The notes under the pieces are model-generated. The model was not told the DNA's origin. It was given only the letters and a program-made list of their open reading frames with translations, and searched no databases. From Leptospira harrisiae (GTDB taxonomy: Bacteria > Spirochaetota > Leptospiria > Leptospirales > Leptospiraceae), in NCBI RefSeq assembly GCF_002811945.1, contig NZ_NPDX01000003.1, positions 124,001 to 188,000 on the forward strand: 64,000 nucleotides of DNA, written 5' to 3'. The first letter of the stretch is position 1; every line of letters starts with the position of its first letter. Position numbers and translations under genes: made by a program. Shown here in pieces: positions 8,528 through 16,707 of this stretch.

Positions 8528-9958
8528 ATGCTTTTTAACTCAGTTCATTATTTGATTTTTGCACCGGTTGTTATCTTCGTTTATTTTTTGATTCCCAAAC
8601 GATTTCAAGGTCTCTGGTTATTCATTGTTAGTTTATATTTTTATGCAATCTTTCGAATCCCGTTTTTGATTTTACTCGTTTTTTCTTTTGTCATTACAAA
8701 ACTTGCTGTCGATTATATGGAATTCGCTACTTCTAAATTTAAAAAACTTTTTTGGCTGAATGTGGCGGTCTGGAGTAATTTAAGTTTACTTTTTGTATTT
8801 AAGTATTTGGACTTTTCCATTACTGTTTGGAATCAAACTTTTTCACTCACTCCTTGTGATCCCGAATTTGTACAAAAGTCTGGAATCCTTCTTCCGATGG
8901 GGATTAGTTTTTTCACCTTACAGGCAGTATCCTATGCCGTAGATGTTTATAGGGGTGTGGTAGAAAAGGCTAAATCCATTTTTCATTTTGGGCTATTCTT
9001 AGCATTTTTTCCGCAACTTGTGGCAGGGCCCATCTTACGTGCGAGTGATGTCCTCCACCAATTTTTAGATTCCAAAGACTTCACCAAAGAAAACCTAAAA
9101 CAAGGCCTCAAACAACTGTTTTGGGGGATCTTCAAAAAAACCTTCATTGCAGATCCTGTTTCTTATGTGATCGATCCCATGTATGCCAATCCTACGGAAT
9201 ACAATTGGATCGCGATGTGGATTGCTGCGTTTTTATTTGCAGTACAAATTTATTGTGATTTTTCCGGATACTCAGACATCGCTATTGGAACAGCGAGGAT
9301 ACTTGGATTTCATATTCCTAAAAACTTCGATCGCCCATTTCTTTCAGGCACACTGACTGAACTTTGGCGACGTTGGCATATTTCCTTTAGTTCCTGGTTA
9401 CGTGATTATGTTTATATCACTCTCGGGGGAAATAGACGTGGTGAAATTATGGCTTATGTAAATTTATTCATCACCACTTTTGTTTCTGGGATTTGGCATG
9501 GTGCAGACTGGACATTTGTTTTGTGGGGGACACTTCACTCTACGATGATGGTGGTAGAAAAGTTTGTATTCAAATTTGAATCGATGAGAAATGCCTGGAA
9601 TCGAGTCCCTCGGGCCATACAACCAATTTATCCTGTGGGTATATTTGTATTGTCTTGTTTTTTCTTCAGAGCAAAAGCAACGCCTGAAGTCCCAACAGGA
9701 ATGGGAATCACCAAAATTATGTTAGAACGTGCGTTCACAGGAGCTTCTGGAATTTTTCCTCAGATGAGTGTGAGTTTAGTGATCCTGGTTGGATTTTTAT
9801 TTTTTGTGGACATCCTCCAAGATAGAAAGGAAGACCGATTTGCCTTTATCACTGACAATTTATACTTTCTCATTCCAACCTGTATCTTACTCTATATCAC
9901 ATCGTTTATTATTTATAGTGTAACTGTATCAAGTCCCTTCCTCTACTTTCAGTTCTAA
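8528..9958 (+). CDS. MBOAT-family O-acyltransferase (AlgI-like)
   Basis: 476 residues with about ten to twelve membrane spans. The membrane-bound O-acyltransferase signature is clear: LAFFPQLVAGPILR, YCDFSGYSDIAIG, the WRRWHISFSSWLRDYVY stretch, and the catalytic histidine in SGIWHGADWTFVLWG. AlgI-type proteins move acetyl groups from the cytoplasm across the membrane for attachment to polysaccharide, usually with SGNH partners such as AlgJ/AlgX. Here two SGNH genes lie immediately upstream, one base apart, so this is the last gene of a probable O-acetylation cassette. Family assignment is firm; the glycan is unknown. Confidence 0.92.
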   Translation: MLFNSVHYLIFAPVVIFVYFLIPKRFQGLWLFIVSLYFYAIFRIPFLILLVFSFVITKLAVDYMEFATSKFKKLFWLNVAVWSNLSLLFVFKYLDFSITVWNQTFSLTPCDPEFVQKSGILLPMGISFFTLQAVSYAVDVYRGVVEKAKSIFHFGLFLAFFPQLVAGPILRASDVLHQFLDSKDFTKENLKQGLKQLFWGIFKKTFIADPVSYVIDPMYANPTEYNWIAMWIAAFLFAVQIYCDFSGYSDIAIGTARILGFHIPKNFDRPFLSGTLTELWRRWHISFSSWLRDYVYITLGGNRRGEIMAYVNLFITTFVSGIWHGADWTFVLWGTLHSTMMVVEKFVFKFESMRNAWNRVPRAIQPIYPVGIFVLSCFFFRAKATPEVPTGMGITKIMLERAFTGASGIFPQMSVSLVILVGFLFFVDILQDRKEDRFAFITDNLYFLIPTCILLYITSFIIYSVTVSSPFLYFQF

Positions 9959-9964
9959 ATAAAA

Positions 9965-9988
9965 AAGCCGGCAATCACTTACCGGCTT
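9965..9988. terminator. Bidirectional hairpin between convergent genes
   Basis: AAGCCGG (9965-9971) pairs with CCGGCTT (9982-9988) across a 10-base loop. Read on the minus strand it is followed by a run of T's, giving a good intrinsic terminator for the lemA transcript; on the plus strand the T-tract is poorer (CATTTATAAA). It lies 6 bases past the MBOAT stop. Confidence 0.7.
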
Positions 9989-10110
9989 CATTTATAAAAA
10001 ATCAAATCAATTGACTCGACTTTGACATTAAGTAAATTCAATTCAGATTCAATGTTTTTTGATTCACTTAAAATTTCTTAATTCTTAATTTATTTATATT
10101 CTATACTTAC

Positions 10111-10701
10111 CTAGAATTCTACTTTGGGTGCATTCTCAATCGCTTTTGGATCTTCCACTGTGAATGTTGCTTTTGCATCATAACCAAAGGCTTTGGCAGT
10201 AAGAACCGCTGGAAATTGACGAATGTAAACATTATAATCTTTGGTTGCTTTGATGAATCTGTTCCTAGCCACTGTAATTCTGTTTTCTGTTCCTTCCAAC
10301 TGTGCCATAAGATCAGAAAAGTGTTGGTCTGATTTGAGTTGTGGATAGTTTTCCTGGATCATAAGCAATCTAGATAATGCTGAGCCCAATTGTCCTTGTG
10401 CCTTATCAAATTGTTTTAAACTTTCTGGATTGTTTACTAGTTCTGGAGTTGCTTGGATGGATCCAATTTTGGCACGCGCTTCTGCAATTCCTGTCATAAT
10501 TTCTTTTTCTTGGTTGGCAAATCCTTTGACGGCAGAAACCAAATTGGGAACTAAATCAGATCTTCTTTTGTATTGGTTGAGAACTTCTGCCCAAGAAGCA
10601 GTTACTTCTTCATCCAACTCTTGGATACGGTTATAACCGCAGTTGGTAAGAACTGTTGCCATAAGGGAAATTAGAAAAATGGTTCGAAACATTCTTGTCA
10701 T
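10111..10701 (-). CDS. lemA: LemA-family lipoprotein
   Basis: 196 residues (193 if ATG 10692 is used). The N-terminus is a lipoprotein signal with lipobox LTNC, so the mature protein should be lipid-anchored at Cys21. It then shows the LemA core: WAEVLNQYKRRSDLVPNLV near residue 40, a long coiled helix pair with ARAKIG, and the conserved NYPQLKSDQHFSDLMAQLEG block. LemA proteins are envelope helical proteins of unclear function, often beside metalloproteases of the TPM/HtpX type; no such gene is adjacent here. It is the last gene of the long minus-strand run, followed by a terminator hairpin. Confidence 0.88.
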   Translation of the reverse strand: MTRMFRTIFLISLMATVLTNCGYNRIQELDEEVTASWAEVLNQYKRRSDLVPNLVSAVKGFANQEKEIMTGIAEARAKIGSIQATPELVNNPESLKQFDKAQGQLGSALSRLLMIQENYPQLKSDQHFSDLMAQLEGTENRITVARNRFIKATKDYNVYIRQFPAVLTAKAFGYDAKATFTVEDPKAIENAPKVEF

Positions 10702-10755
10702 GGTGATTGTATACCTAACCTTTAGTCGGTCTGCAACACCATTTTGTTAAAAAAT

Positions 10756-11913
10756 TTAATACCGAAAGGGTTTTATCAGTTTCGCCCAACGACTTTCTGA
10801 TTCATTCAGATACATCTCAAGTTCAGAATCCGATCTTTTTCCGTACAAATAGTCTAATAAAGTTGAATCACCAGCTAAAAGTTCAATTGCAGGGCGATCT
10901 GAACGAAATTCGTAGACCCCTTTTAAATATCCAAATTCATTTGGGAATAACTCATTGAGTTGTTTCAAAAAAAATAATACAAAATATAAGGAATGAAATC
11001 GTTTTGGTTTTAATACCATAAGTTGGTATCCTTCACAAATGGAACCAACATACTTATGAAAGGTAGGTAAAAATCTTAAATTACGCAATAGGTAATTTCC
11101 TGATTGATGAGAAGCCAATCTTTGGTCTAATTCCTCTTTTGCCTTGCCAACTAAATAGGGTGCTCCAAAAGTTTCAAAAGGTTTGGTGGTTCCTCTTCCT
11201 TCGGAAAGATTCGTTCCTTCCAATAAACACATTCCAGGATACACCAAACAAGTATTCTGTGTTGGGATATTAGGAGAAGGCGGAACCCACTCAAAGTTTG
11301 ATACAGACTTTGGATGATAGACACCTACAGGTACAACTATAACATCCACTTTTAAAAGGAAGGTTTCATTATAATATGATAATAATCCTCCCGGTGTGAG
11401 ACCATGCCTATGTAAAACGGTTGGAACACCAACAAAAGATTCATATTCTTTTTGGAGTGGAGTCCCTTCTACTCTTGAACCAATAGGGTTCGGAGAATCA
11501 ATGACTAAAAAAAGAGGAGCTTTCCCTGTTTCTTTTTTTAAACGTGAGACTTCACAAAGAATATAATAAGCTGTTGTTAAAAAAGTATAATACCGGGAAC
11601 CAACATCTTTAATGTCAATGATGATCACATCTACATTGGTTAACCTTTCTCGAGGAGGAACAAGACTTGATTCTTCCTTTCCGTACAGATTGACAATGTG
11701 CATATCTCCAAAAAGATACTTTAACTCATCACCACTCACCTGATCTTGCAATTCAGCAAAGAGCCCATGTTCCGGTAAAAAGATAGTTTTTAGATCAAAA
11801 ATTTCTGCATAAGTTTGGAAATGGTATTTTCCGTTAAAACCAAATGCACTTTGGTTGGTGAGAATGGCCGCCTTACAGCCGCTTAACTTACTAATGTTTT
11901 TTAAAAACTTCAT
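10756..11913 (-). CDS. namZ: DUF1343 protein, NamZ-type exo-beta-N-acetylmuramidase homologue
   Basis: 385 residues from ATG 11913, whose ATGA overlaps the tyrA stop; an upstream GTG/ATG in tyrA's frame shadow is less likely. The DUF1343 family pattern is clear: AAILTNQSAFGF near the N-terminus, LPEHGLFAELQDQVSG, DVGSRYYTFLTT, LVIDSPNPIGS and GTNLSEGRGTTKPFE. The Bacillus subtilis member NamZ cleaves MurNAc from muropeptide-derived sugars during wall recycling. Characterised members are often exported; this one has no signal peptide, so it should act in the cytoplasm. Position at the end of an operon with tyrA/pheA says nothing about its role. Confidence 0.82.
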   Translation of the reverse strand: MKFLKNISKLSGCKAAILTNQSAFGFNGKYHFQTYAEIFDLKTIFLPEHGLFAELQDQVSGDELKYLFGDMHIVNLYGKEESSLVPPRERLTNVDVIIIDIKDVGSRYYTFLTTAYYILCEVSRLKKETGKAPLFLVIDSPNPIGSRVEGTPLQKEYESFVGVPTVLHRHGLTPGGLLSYYNETFLLKVDVIVVPVGVYHPKSVSNFEWVPPSPNIPTQNTCLVYPGMCLLEGTNLSEGRGTTKPFETFGAPYLVGKAKEELDQRLASHQSGNYLLRNLRFLPTFHKYVGSICEGYQLMVLKPKRFHSLYFVLFFLKQLNELFPNEFGYLKGVYEFRSDRPAIELLAGDSTLLDYLYGKRSDSELEMYLNESESRWAKLIKPFRY

Positions 11914-12803
11914 TTTACCTTTCGGATTTCTTCTTTGTTTGATAAAGCCAATTCCCAAATTTTACGAATTTTATCTTCATCAAAAGATCCATTGGATCCA
12001 AATAGATCCCGAAACTCTAATAGTTGTTTGATCAAATCATCGATTGATTTACGTAAAAAACTTTGGTTTTCTTTAAAAATGGAAATCCACATATCAGGAT
12101 TGGAACCAGCTATCCTTGACATATCACGGAACCCACCACCGGTAATGGGTTTAGAAGATCCCATGATTTCTTTTTTGGTTGTAGGATTGGCTCCCGCTAC
12201 ATTCACAAGCAAAGTAGAAATGACATGTGGAAGATGAGATAGGTAAGCCAAAGTTTCATCATGAGATTTGGAATCCATCTCCATTGTCCAAGAACCAATT
12301 TTCTCCCAAAACAAACGCACTGACTGCAAACTAACATTAAATGCCGATTTCGGAGGAGTGAGTATACATAGTTTATCCACATACAAATCGGAGACTGCAG
12401 CGTCCGGGCCCACTTGTTCGGATCCACACATCGGATGAGTAGAAATATAATGATGAGTGGCATCACCAAAGTGAGATTCCACCGCAGAAACAATTGTTTC
12501 TTTGGTAGATCCCAAATCGATAAAGATTGTATTCCCTGATTTGGGAAGTGTTGGAATGATTTTCAGAATGGATTCTACAGGAGTGCTAAAGATCACCAAA
12601 TCATATTGATTCCAGTCAGGAGAAGTGAACTCTGATTGTAAAAAAACTTGGTCAGCGAGGTTTTTAGTCAGGATTGTATTTTTACTTTTTTCAGAACGAA
12701 CTACAGCAGTGATTTCTGTATCTATAAATTTCTTTCGAATAGCGAGGGCTAGAGACCCACCCATAAGCCCCATTCCATAAATCAAAACTCTGGACAAATT
12801 CAT
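11910..12803 (-). CDS. tyrA: Prephenate (or arogenate) dehydrogenase
   Basis: 297 residues. The N-terminal Rossmann fold has the NAD(P) loop YGMGLMGGSLA, then VVRSEKS, FSTPVESI, the STHPMCGSEQVGP motif and YLSHLPHVIS, which are the usual TyrA landmarks (His in HPMCGSE is the catalytic/substrate residue region). It converts prephenate to 4-hydroxyphenylpyruvate in tyrosine synthesis. It lacks any fused chorismate mutase or C-terminal ACT domain, so allosteric control by tyrosine through ACT is not expected. The gene overlaps pheA upstream and namZ downstream by four bases each (ATGA), so translation is coupled. Confidence 0.93.
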   Translation of the reverse strand: MNLSRVLIYGMGLMGGSLALAIRKKFIDTEITAVVRSEKSKNTILTKNLADQVFLQSEFTSPDWNQYDLVIFSTPVESILKIIPTLPKSGNTIFIDLGSTKETIVSAVESHFGDATHHYISTHPMCGSEQVGPDAAVSDLYVDKLCILTPPKSAFNVSLQSVRLFWEKIGSWTMEMDSKSHDETLAYLSHLPHVISTLLVNVAGANPTTKKEIMGSSKPITGGGFRDMSRIAGSNPDMWISIFKENQSFLRKSIDDLIKQLLEFRDLFGSNGSFDEDKIRKIWELALSNKEEIRKVK

Positions 12804-13891
12804 GTCGGAAAAGATCCGGCGGTCGGATATGATCCCAAAAGTTTAAACAAGGTACATTGTGATTTTACTTTTTGTAGAAGTTCGGCAATTTTTGGATCTT
12901 CTTTATGACCAATAAAATCTACAAAAAAATGGTATTCCCATAAGTTACGTTTCAAAGGTCTAGATTCAATCTTAGTGAGATTCACCAAACTATCGTTAAA
13001 TGTTTTTAAAACTGCAAATAAAGAACCTGTTTGGTTCGGGATGGAAAAAACGATAGATGTTTTATCTTCCCTTGTTTTAGGTGATTCTGTTTTTCCAATC
13101 ACAAGAAATCTTGTGGTGTTTCCCGAATAATCTTCAATCCCTTCGGCTATGACATTTAAACCGTAAATTTCGCCGGCAATTTTGGATGCGATCGCAAGTC
13201 CGTCTTTTCTTTCGGACACTAATTTTGCCGCCATGGCTGTGGAAGATGTATCCACAACCTCTACACCCGGAAGGTTAGCTGATATCCAATTGCGGCATTG
13301 TTCGTTTCCAATCCGAATCCCGTAGATTTTTTTTACAGCGGAAAGATCGGTTTCAAATCCAAGTAGTGAAAAGGAGATTCTTTGGTATAACTCAGAGTAA
13401 ACGAATAGGTCTGTTTCTAAAAACATATCCAAAGTGGAGCTAACTTGTCCTTCTGTGGAATTTTCCACAGGAACCACTCCGTAATCCAATTTCCCCTCTT
13501 CCACCATTCGAAACACATCGGGAATCGAGGTTTGCGGAACTGCTTCAATAGATGTTCCAAATTTGGAACGAAGTGCGGAATGAGAAAAACTTCCCTCGGG
13601 TCCTAAAAAACCAATCTTTAACGGGTGTTCTAAGGCGATAGTACCTGACATCATCTCTCTATAAATTGCACGAATCACAGAAGAAGGAAGTGGTCCACCA
13701 GACAGTTTTGTTACTTTTTCATATACATCTTTTTCACGATCAGGGCGGTAAATCGGGCCACCCGATTCTTTTTTGACCCGACCAATCTTTTGTGCAAAAC
13801 CTGCACGTTTTTGGATGAGAGCTATGATTTCTGTGTCTAATGAATCGATACCAGCACGGAGTTTTTTTAGTTCTTCTTCTGCACTGCTCAT
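12800..13891 (-). CDS. pheA: Bifunctional chorismate mutase / prephenate dehydratase
   Basis: 363 residues from ATG 13891 (MSSAEEELKK), preceded by a GAAGAGG ribosome-binding site; a longer frame inside scpB is not credible. Residues 1-90 are an AroQ-type chorismate mutase (IDSLDTEIIALIQKR, KIGRVK, YREMMSG), residues about 95-275 the prephenate dehydratase domain (GPEGSFSHSALRSKFG, VPVENSTEGQV, GNTTRFLVIG), and residues 280-363 an ACT domain (NQTGSLFAVLKTFND, SRPLKRNLWEYHFFVD) for phenylalanine feedback. It starts phenylalanine synthesis; with tyrA beside it the pair covers both branches from prephenate. It lies one base downstream of scpB and overlaps tyrA. Confidence 0.95.
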   Translation of the reverse strand: MSSAEEELKKLRAGIDSLDTEIIALIQKRAGFAQKIGRVKKESGGPIYRPDREKDVYEKVTKLSGGPLPSSVIRAIYREMMSGTIALEHPLKIGFLGPEGSFSHSALRSKFGTSIEAVPQTSIPDVFRMVEEGKLDYGVVPVENSTEGQVSSTLDMFLETDLFVYSELYQRISFSLLGFETDLSAVKKIYGIRIGNEQCRNWISANLPGVEVVDTSSTAMAAKLVSERKDGLAIASKIAGEIYGLNVIAEGIEDYSGNTTRFLVIGKTESPKTREDKTSIVFSIPNQTGSLFAVLKTFNDSLVNLTKIESRPLKRNLWEYHFFVDFIGHKEDPKIAELLQKVKSQCTLFKLLGSYPTAGSFPT

Positions 13892-13892
13892 G

Positions 13893-14522
13893 TCAGGCCT
13901 CTTCTTGTAATTCTTCAGGTAGAGTGCTTGTATCAAAATCAGGATTCATTTCAGTTTCATCAGTCACGACAATGGATTCAGGTGAAAATTCTTCAAATTT
14001 GAGTTCCTTCACTTCCACTGGTGTAGGGAGGTCAGTGAGTTTACTAAGTCCAAAGTGTAACAAGAATTCGTTGGTAGTTCCATACAATGTAGGCCTGCCA
14101 GGAACTTCCTTTTGGCCGACAGCTTTGACAAGTTTTTTAGACATGAGACTTGCAACCATAGCACGAGAAGAGACACCTCTGATTTCATCCAATTCCGTCA
14201 GGGTGATGGGTTGTTTGTAAGCTATGATGGCAAGAGTGTCCAAGGTTCCACGAGAGAGTGTTTCTCGTTTTTTATCTTTAAAGATATGGGCTAAGATTTC
14301 ACTATATTTTTGGTTGGTGATGAACTGGTAACCACCCGCGATTTCTCTGAGTAAAAATCCGCCTTCTTTTTCTTGGTAATCAAGGATGAGTTCATCTAAG
14401 AGTTCCCGGGCTTCTGTTTTTTCGATCCCAGCAGACTTGGCAAGAGCAGACAATTTGATTGGATCTGAAGATAAAAAAAGAAGCGCCTCAAGAAGGCCCT
14501 TTGTATAAGTTCTTTCTTCCAA
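13893..14522 (-). CDS. scpB: Segregation and condensation protein B
   Basis: 209 residues. Two winged-helix domains typical of ScpB are visible: LLEALLFLSSDPIKLSALAK at the start and ETLSRGTLDTLAIIAYKQPI followed by LDEIRGVSSRAMVASL and GRPTLYGTTNEFLLHFG. The last about 40 residues are acidic and probably disordered. ScpB dimers bind ScpA and regulate the SMC ATPase in chromosome organisation. It follows scpA by six bases. This pairing of scpAB is common, but placement between cheY and pheA is unusual. Confidence 0.93.
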   Translation of the reverse strand: MEERTYTKGLLEALLFLSSDPIKLSALAKSAGIEKTEARELLDELILDYQEKEGGFLLREIAGGYQFITNQKYSEILAHIFKDKKRETLSRGTLDTLAIIAYKQPITLTELDEIRGVSSRAMVASLMSKKLVKAVGQKEVPGRPTLYGTTNEFLLHFGLSKLTDLPTPVEVKELKFEEFSPESIVVTDETEMNPDFDTSTLPEELQEEA

Positions 14523-14528
14523 ATGAAT

Positions 14529-15272
14529 CTAAACCTTGACTATTTTGATTTCACCGAAAACTGCATGTTGGAGGACTTTGCAAACTCGGATTTTAACAAC
14601 TTCTAATACAGCAAGGAAGGCAGCGACGATTTCTTTTTTTTCCGGTTTTTCTGTTTCAAACAAATCCATAAAATGGATTTCCCCGGTTTTTTCTAAAAGA
14701 TTCTGTAAATAGGCCATTTTGTCCTCTACGGAGTATTGGGCCACACCCTCGTAAATGGGCAAAAGATCTTCAATTTCATTGGAAGACTCTTGTTCCAAAA
14801 TAGAATTGAAAGCGGAAATTAAATCCACAAGGCTCACATCCAACCAAACTTCCGTTTCATCCAAAACTTGGTTGGTTTCTCTTGTAAACATTCCGGCTGT
14901 GAGTCGGTCGAGTTCCGCTAGACGTTGTCCCGCCATTTGGAACTTCTTGTGTTCGAGTAATTTATCGACGAGTTCTTTGGGAAGCGGTGGGTCATAATCC
15001 TCTTCCTCAAAACCGGGGTCCGGCAATAAGGCTTTGGATTTTAGATACACCAAATGAGATGCCATCACAGCAAACTCAGAAGTAAGTTCAATCGACAAGG
15101 ACTGACTGGTTCTCAGAAATTGAATGAAATCGGATGTGATACGCGAAAGGGAGACTTCAAAAATATCAACCTTATAACTATCAATCAGAGACCATAGAAC
15201 CGTAAGAGGTCCTTCCGTCAATCCTCCGTCCTGGTTTTGCCACCGGACGATAAACTCCGGGGTTTGGGACAC
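14529..15272 (-). CDS. scpA: Segregation and condensation protein A (kleisin)
   Basis: 247 residues with the kleisin pattern: N-terminal GPLTVLWSLIDSYKVDIFEV and ITSDFIQFL, then ASHLVYLKSKALLPDP, and a C-terminal winged-helix end with EKKEIVAAFLAVLEVVKIR. ScpA bridges the SMC heads and recruits ScpB. The gene starts three bases after the cheY stop and ends six bases before scpB, so the condensin genes are cotranscribed with the chemotaxis genes. Confidence 0.93.
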   Translation of the reverse strand: MSQTPEFIVRWQNQDGGLTEGPLTVLWSLIDSYKVDIFEVSLSRITSDFIQFLRTSQSLSIELTSEFAVMASHLVYLKSKALLPDPGFEEEDYDPPLPKELVDKLLEHKKFQMAGQRLAELDRLTAGMFTRETNQVLDETEVWLDVSLVDLISAFNSILEQESSNEIEDLLPIYEGVAQYSVEDKMAYLQNLLEKTGEIHFMDLFETEKPEKKEIVAAFLAVLEVVKIRVCKVLQHAVFGEIKIVKV

Positions 15273-15275
15273 TGT

Positions 15276-15638
15276 TTATAAACCTAGTGCTTTTGCTGCT
15301 GCTTGTTGCAATCTTTCTGGCGGGAAAGGTTTTACAACAAAATCCTTCACACCCATCTTAATTGCTTTTGCCAGTAAATCTTCCTGACCAAGAGCCGTTA
15401 CCATAATGATCTTAGCAGAAGCATCAAATTTAATAATTTCTTTTGTCGCTTCGATTCCATCTTTTTCACGCATGGTAATGTCCATAGTCACCAAGTCTGG
15501 TTTGAGGTTTTTGTATTGTTCTACCGCAATATTACCGTTCTCAGCTTCACCTACGATCTCGTGACCCGCACCAACTAACGCATCTTTTACGAGCGTTCTC
15601 ATGAATTTTGCATCATCTACAACCAAAATTCTTGCCAT
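15276..15638 (-). CDS. cheY: Chemotaxis response regulator CheY
   Basis: 120 residues, a single receiver domain. Acidic pocket VVDDAK, phospho-acceptor Asp in LVTMDITMREKDG, Thr in MVTALG and Lys in VVKPFPPERL are all present, so it should be phosphorylated by CheA and bind the flagellar switch. It follows cheB by one base and precedes scpA by three. A stand-alone phosphatase gene (CheZ, CheX) is not next to it, which fits with the CheC-type domain fused to CheA in the same operon. Confidence 0.93.
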   Translation of the reverse strand: MARILVVDDAKFMRTLVKDALVGAGHEIVGEAENGNIAVEQYKNLKPDLVTMDITMREKDGIEATKEIIKFDASAKIIMVTALGQEDLLAKAIKMGVKDFVVKPFPPERLQQAAAKALGL

Positions 15639-15639
15639 G

Positions 15640-16707
15640 TTAATTCCCTCTCGACTTTAATAATTCAATCATCTTTGGTACTAAATCTTCAACGGGAAGG
15701 ACAAAATCAATCCCTCCCAATTCTACAGCAACACGGTTCATTCCATATACAACCGATGTTGCTTCATTCTGCGCCAGAGTAATACCACCTTTGGCGTGAA
15801 TGTTGGTGATGGACTGTGAACCATCTTTTCCCATACCTGTCATGATCATGGATAAAAGGTGATCCCCTCCGTATGCTTCCACCAAACTATCAAACAATAC
15901 TTCAATGGAAGGTCTATGTCCATTGACCTGGCCTGAATGGTTCAGTTCAATGAAATGATCTTTCCCCTTTGTAACCACTGTCATCTGGTAATCACCAGGT
16001 GCAATGTAAGCAGTTCCGGATTGAACTAAATCACCCTGCTCTGCTTCTTTCACTTGTATTTTCGACAAGGAATTCAATCGATCCGCAAAGGCCTTCGTAA
16101 ACCCTGCTGGCATATGTTGCACTACAAAGATTGGTTTTGCAAAATCCTCAGGAATCCCTGCAAAAACAGTCTGCAATGCTTTTGGTCCTCCAGTGGAGGT
16201 CCCAATTCCGATAGCGTCTACTTTGATCGGTTTTTGAAAACTTTTATTTAATTGGCGTTCAGTTCTCTCTGGTTTTAGGAGAACTTCAATGCTAGGCTGT
16301 TTTGAATCCGAAAACCCTTTGATTTTTGCGGACAAAACCGCAGCAATATCCTCAGGGGAAAACTGGTTTCCACTTGATGGTTTAGGAATAAAATCAACCG
16401 CTCCGAGTTCCAATGCTTTGAAAGTAGCATCAGCACCGTGTTGGGTTAAAACTGAAAGCATGATGACATGGCTTGGCAGTTTTAACTTTTTAATTTCTGC
16501 CAAAGCGGTAAGACCATCCATAATTGGCATCTCAATGTCCAAAACAATAAAATCAGGTTTTAATTTAACCGCCAAATCAATGCAGTCCATTCCTGTTTTC
16601 CCTGTGGCTATGACCTGCACTTCTTCCTTTTTAGTGAGAGCATCACTCAGGATATTTCTCACGAGGAGTGAGTCGTCAATAATGGCAACGGTTGGTTTTT
16701 TATTCAT
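15640..16707 (-). CDS. cheB: Chemotaxis protein-glutamate methylesterase CheB
   Basis: 355 residues. N-terminal receiver with IIDDSLLVRN, phospho-Asp in FIVLDIEMPIMDG and Lys in DFIPKPSS, a short linker, then the methylesterase domain with the Ser-His-Asp triad in GIGTSTGGPKALQ, VVQHMPAGFTKAF and MTGMGKDGS. It removes methyl groups from chemoreceptors when phosphorylated, so it provides adaptation. The gene overlaps cheA by four bases (ATGA). No cheR methyltransferase is in this window. Confidence 0.95.
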   Translation of the reverse strand: MNKKPTVAIIDDSLLVRNILSDALTKKEEVQVIATGKTGMDCIDLAVKLKPDFIVLDIEMPIMDGLTALAEIKKLKLPSHVIMLSVLTQHGADATFKALELGAVDFIPKPSSGNQFSPEDIAAVLSAKIKGFSDSKQPSIEVLLKPERTERQLNKSFQKPIKVDAIGIGTSTGGPKALQTVFAGIPEDFAKPIFVVQHMPAGFTKAFADRLNSLSKIQVKEAEQGDLVQSGTAYIAPGDYQMTVVTKGKDHFIELNHSGQVNGHRPSIEVLFDSLVEAYGGDHLLSMIMTGMGKDGSQSITNIHAKGGITLAQNEATSVVYGMNRVAVELGGIDFVLPVEDLVPKMIELLKSRGN

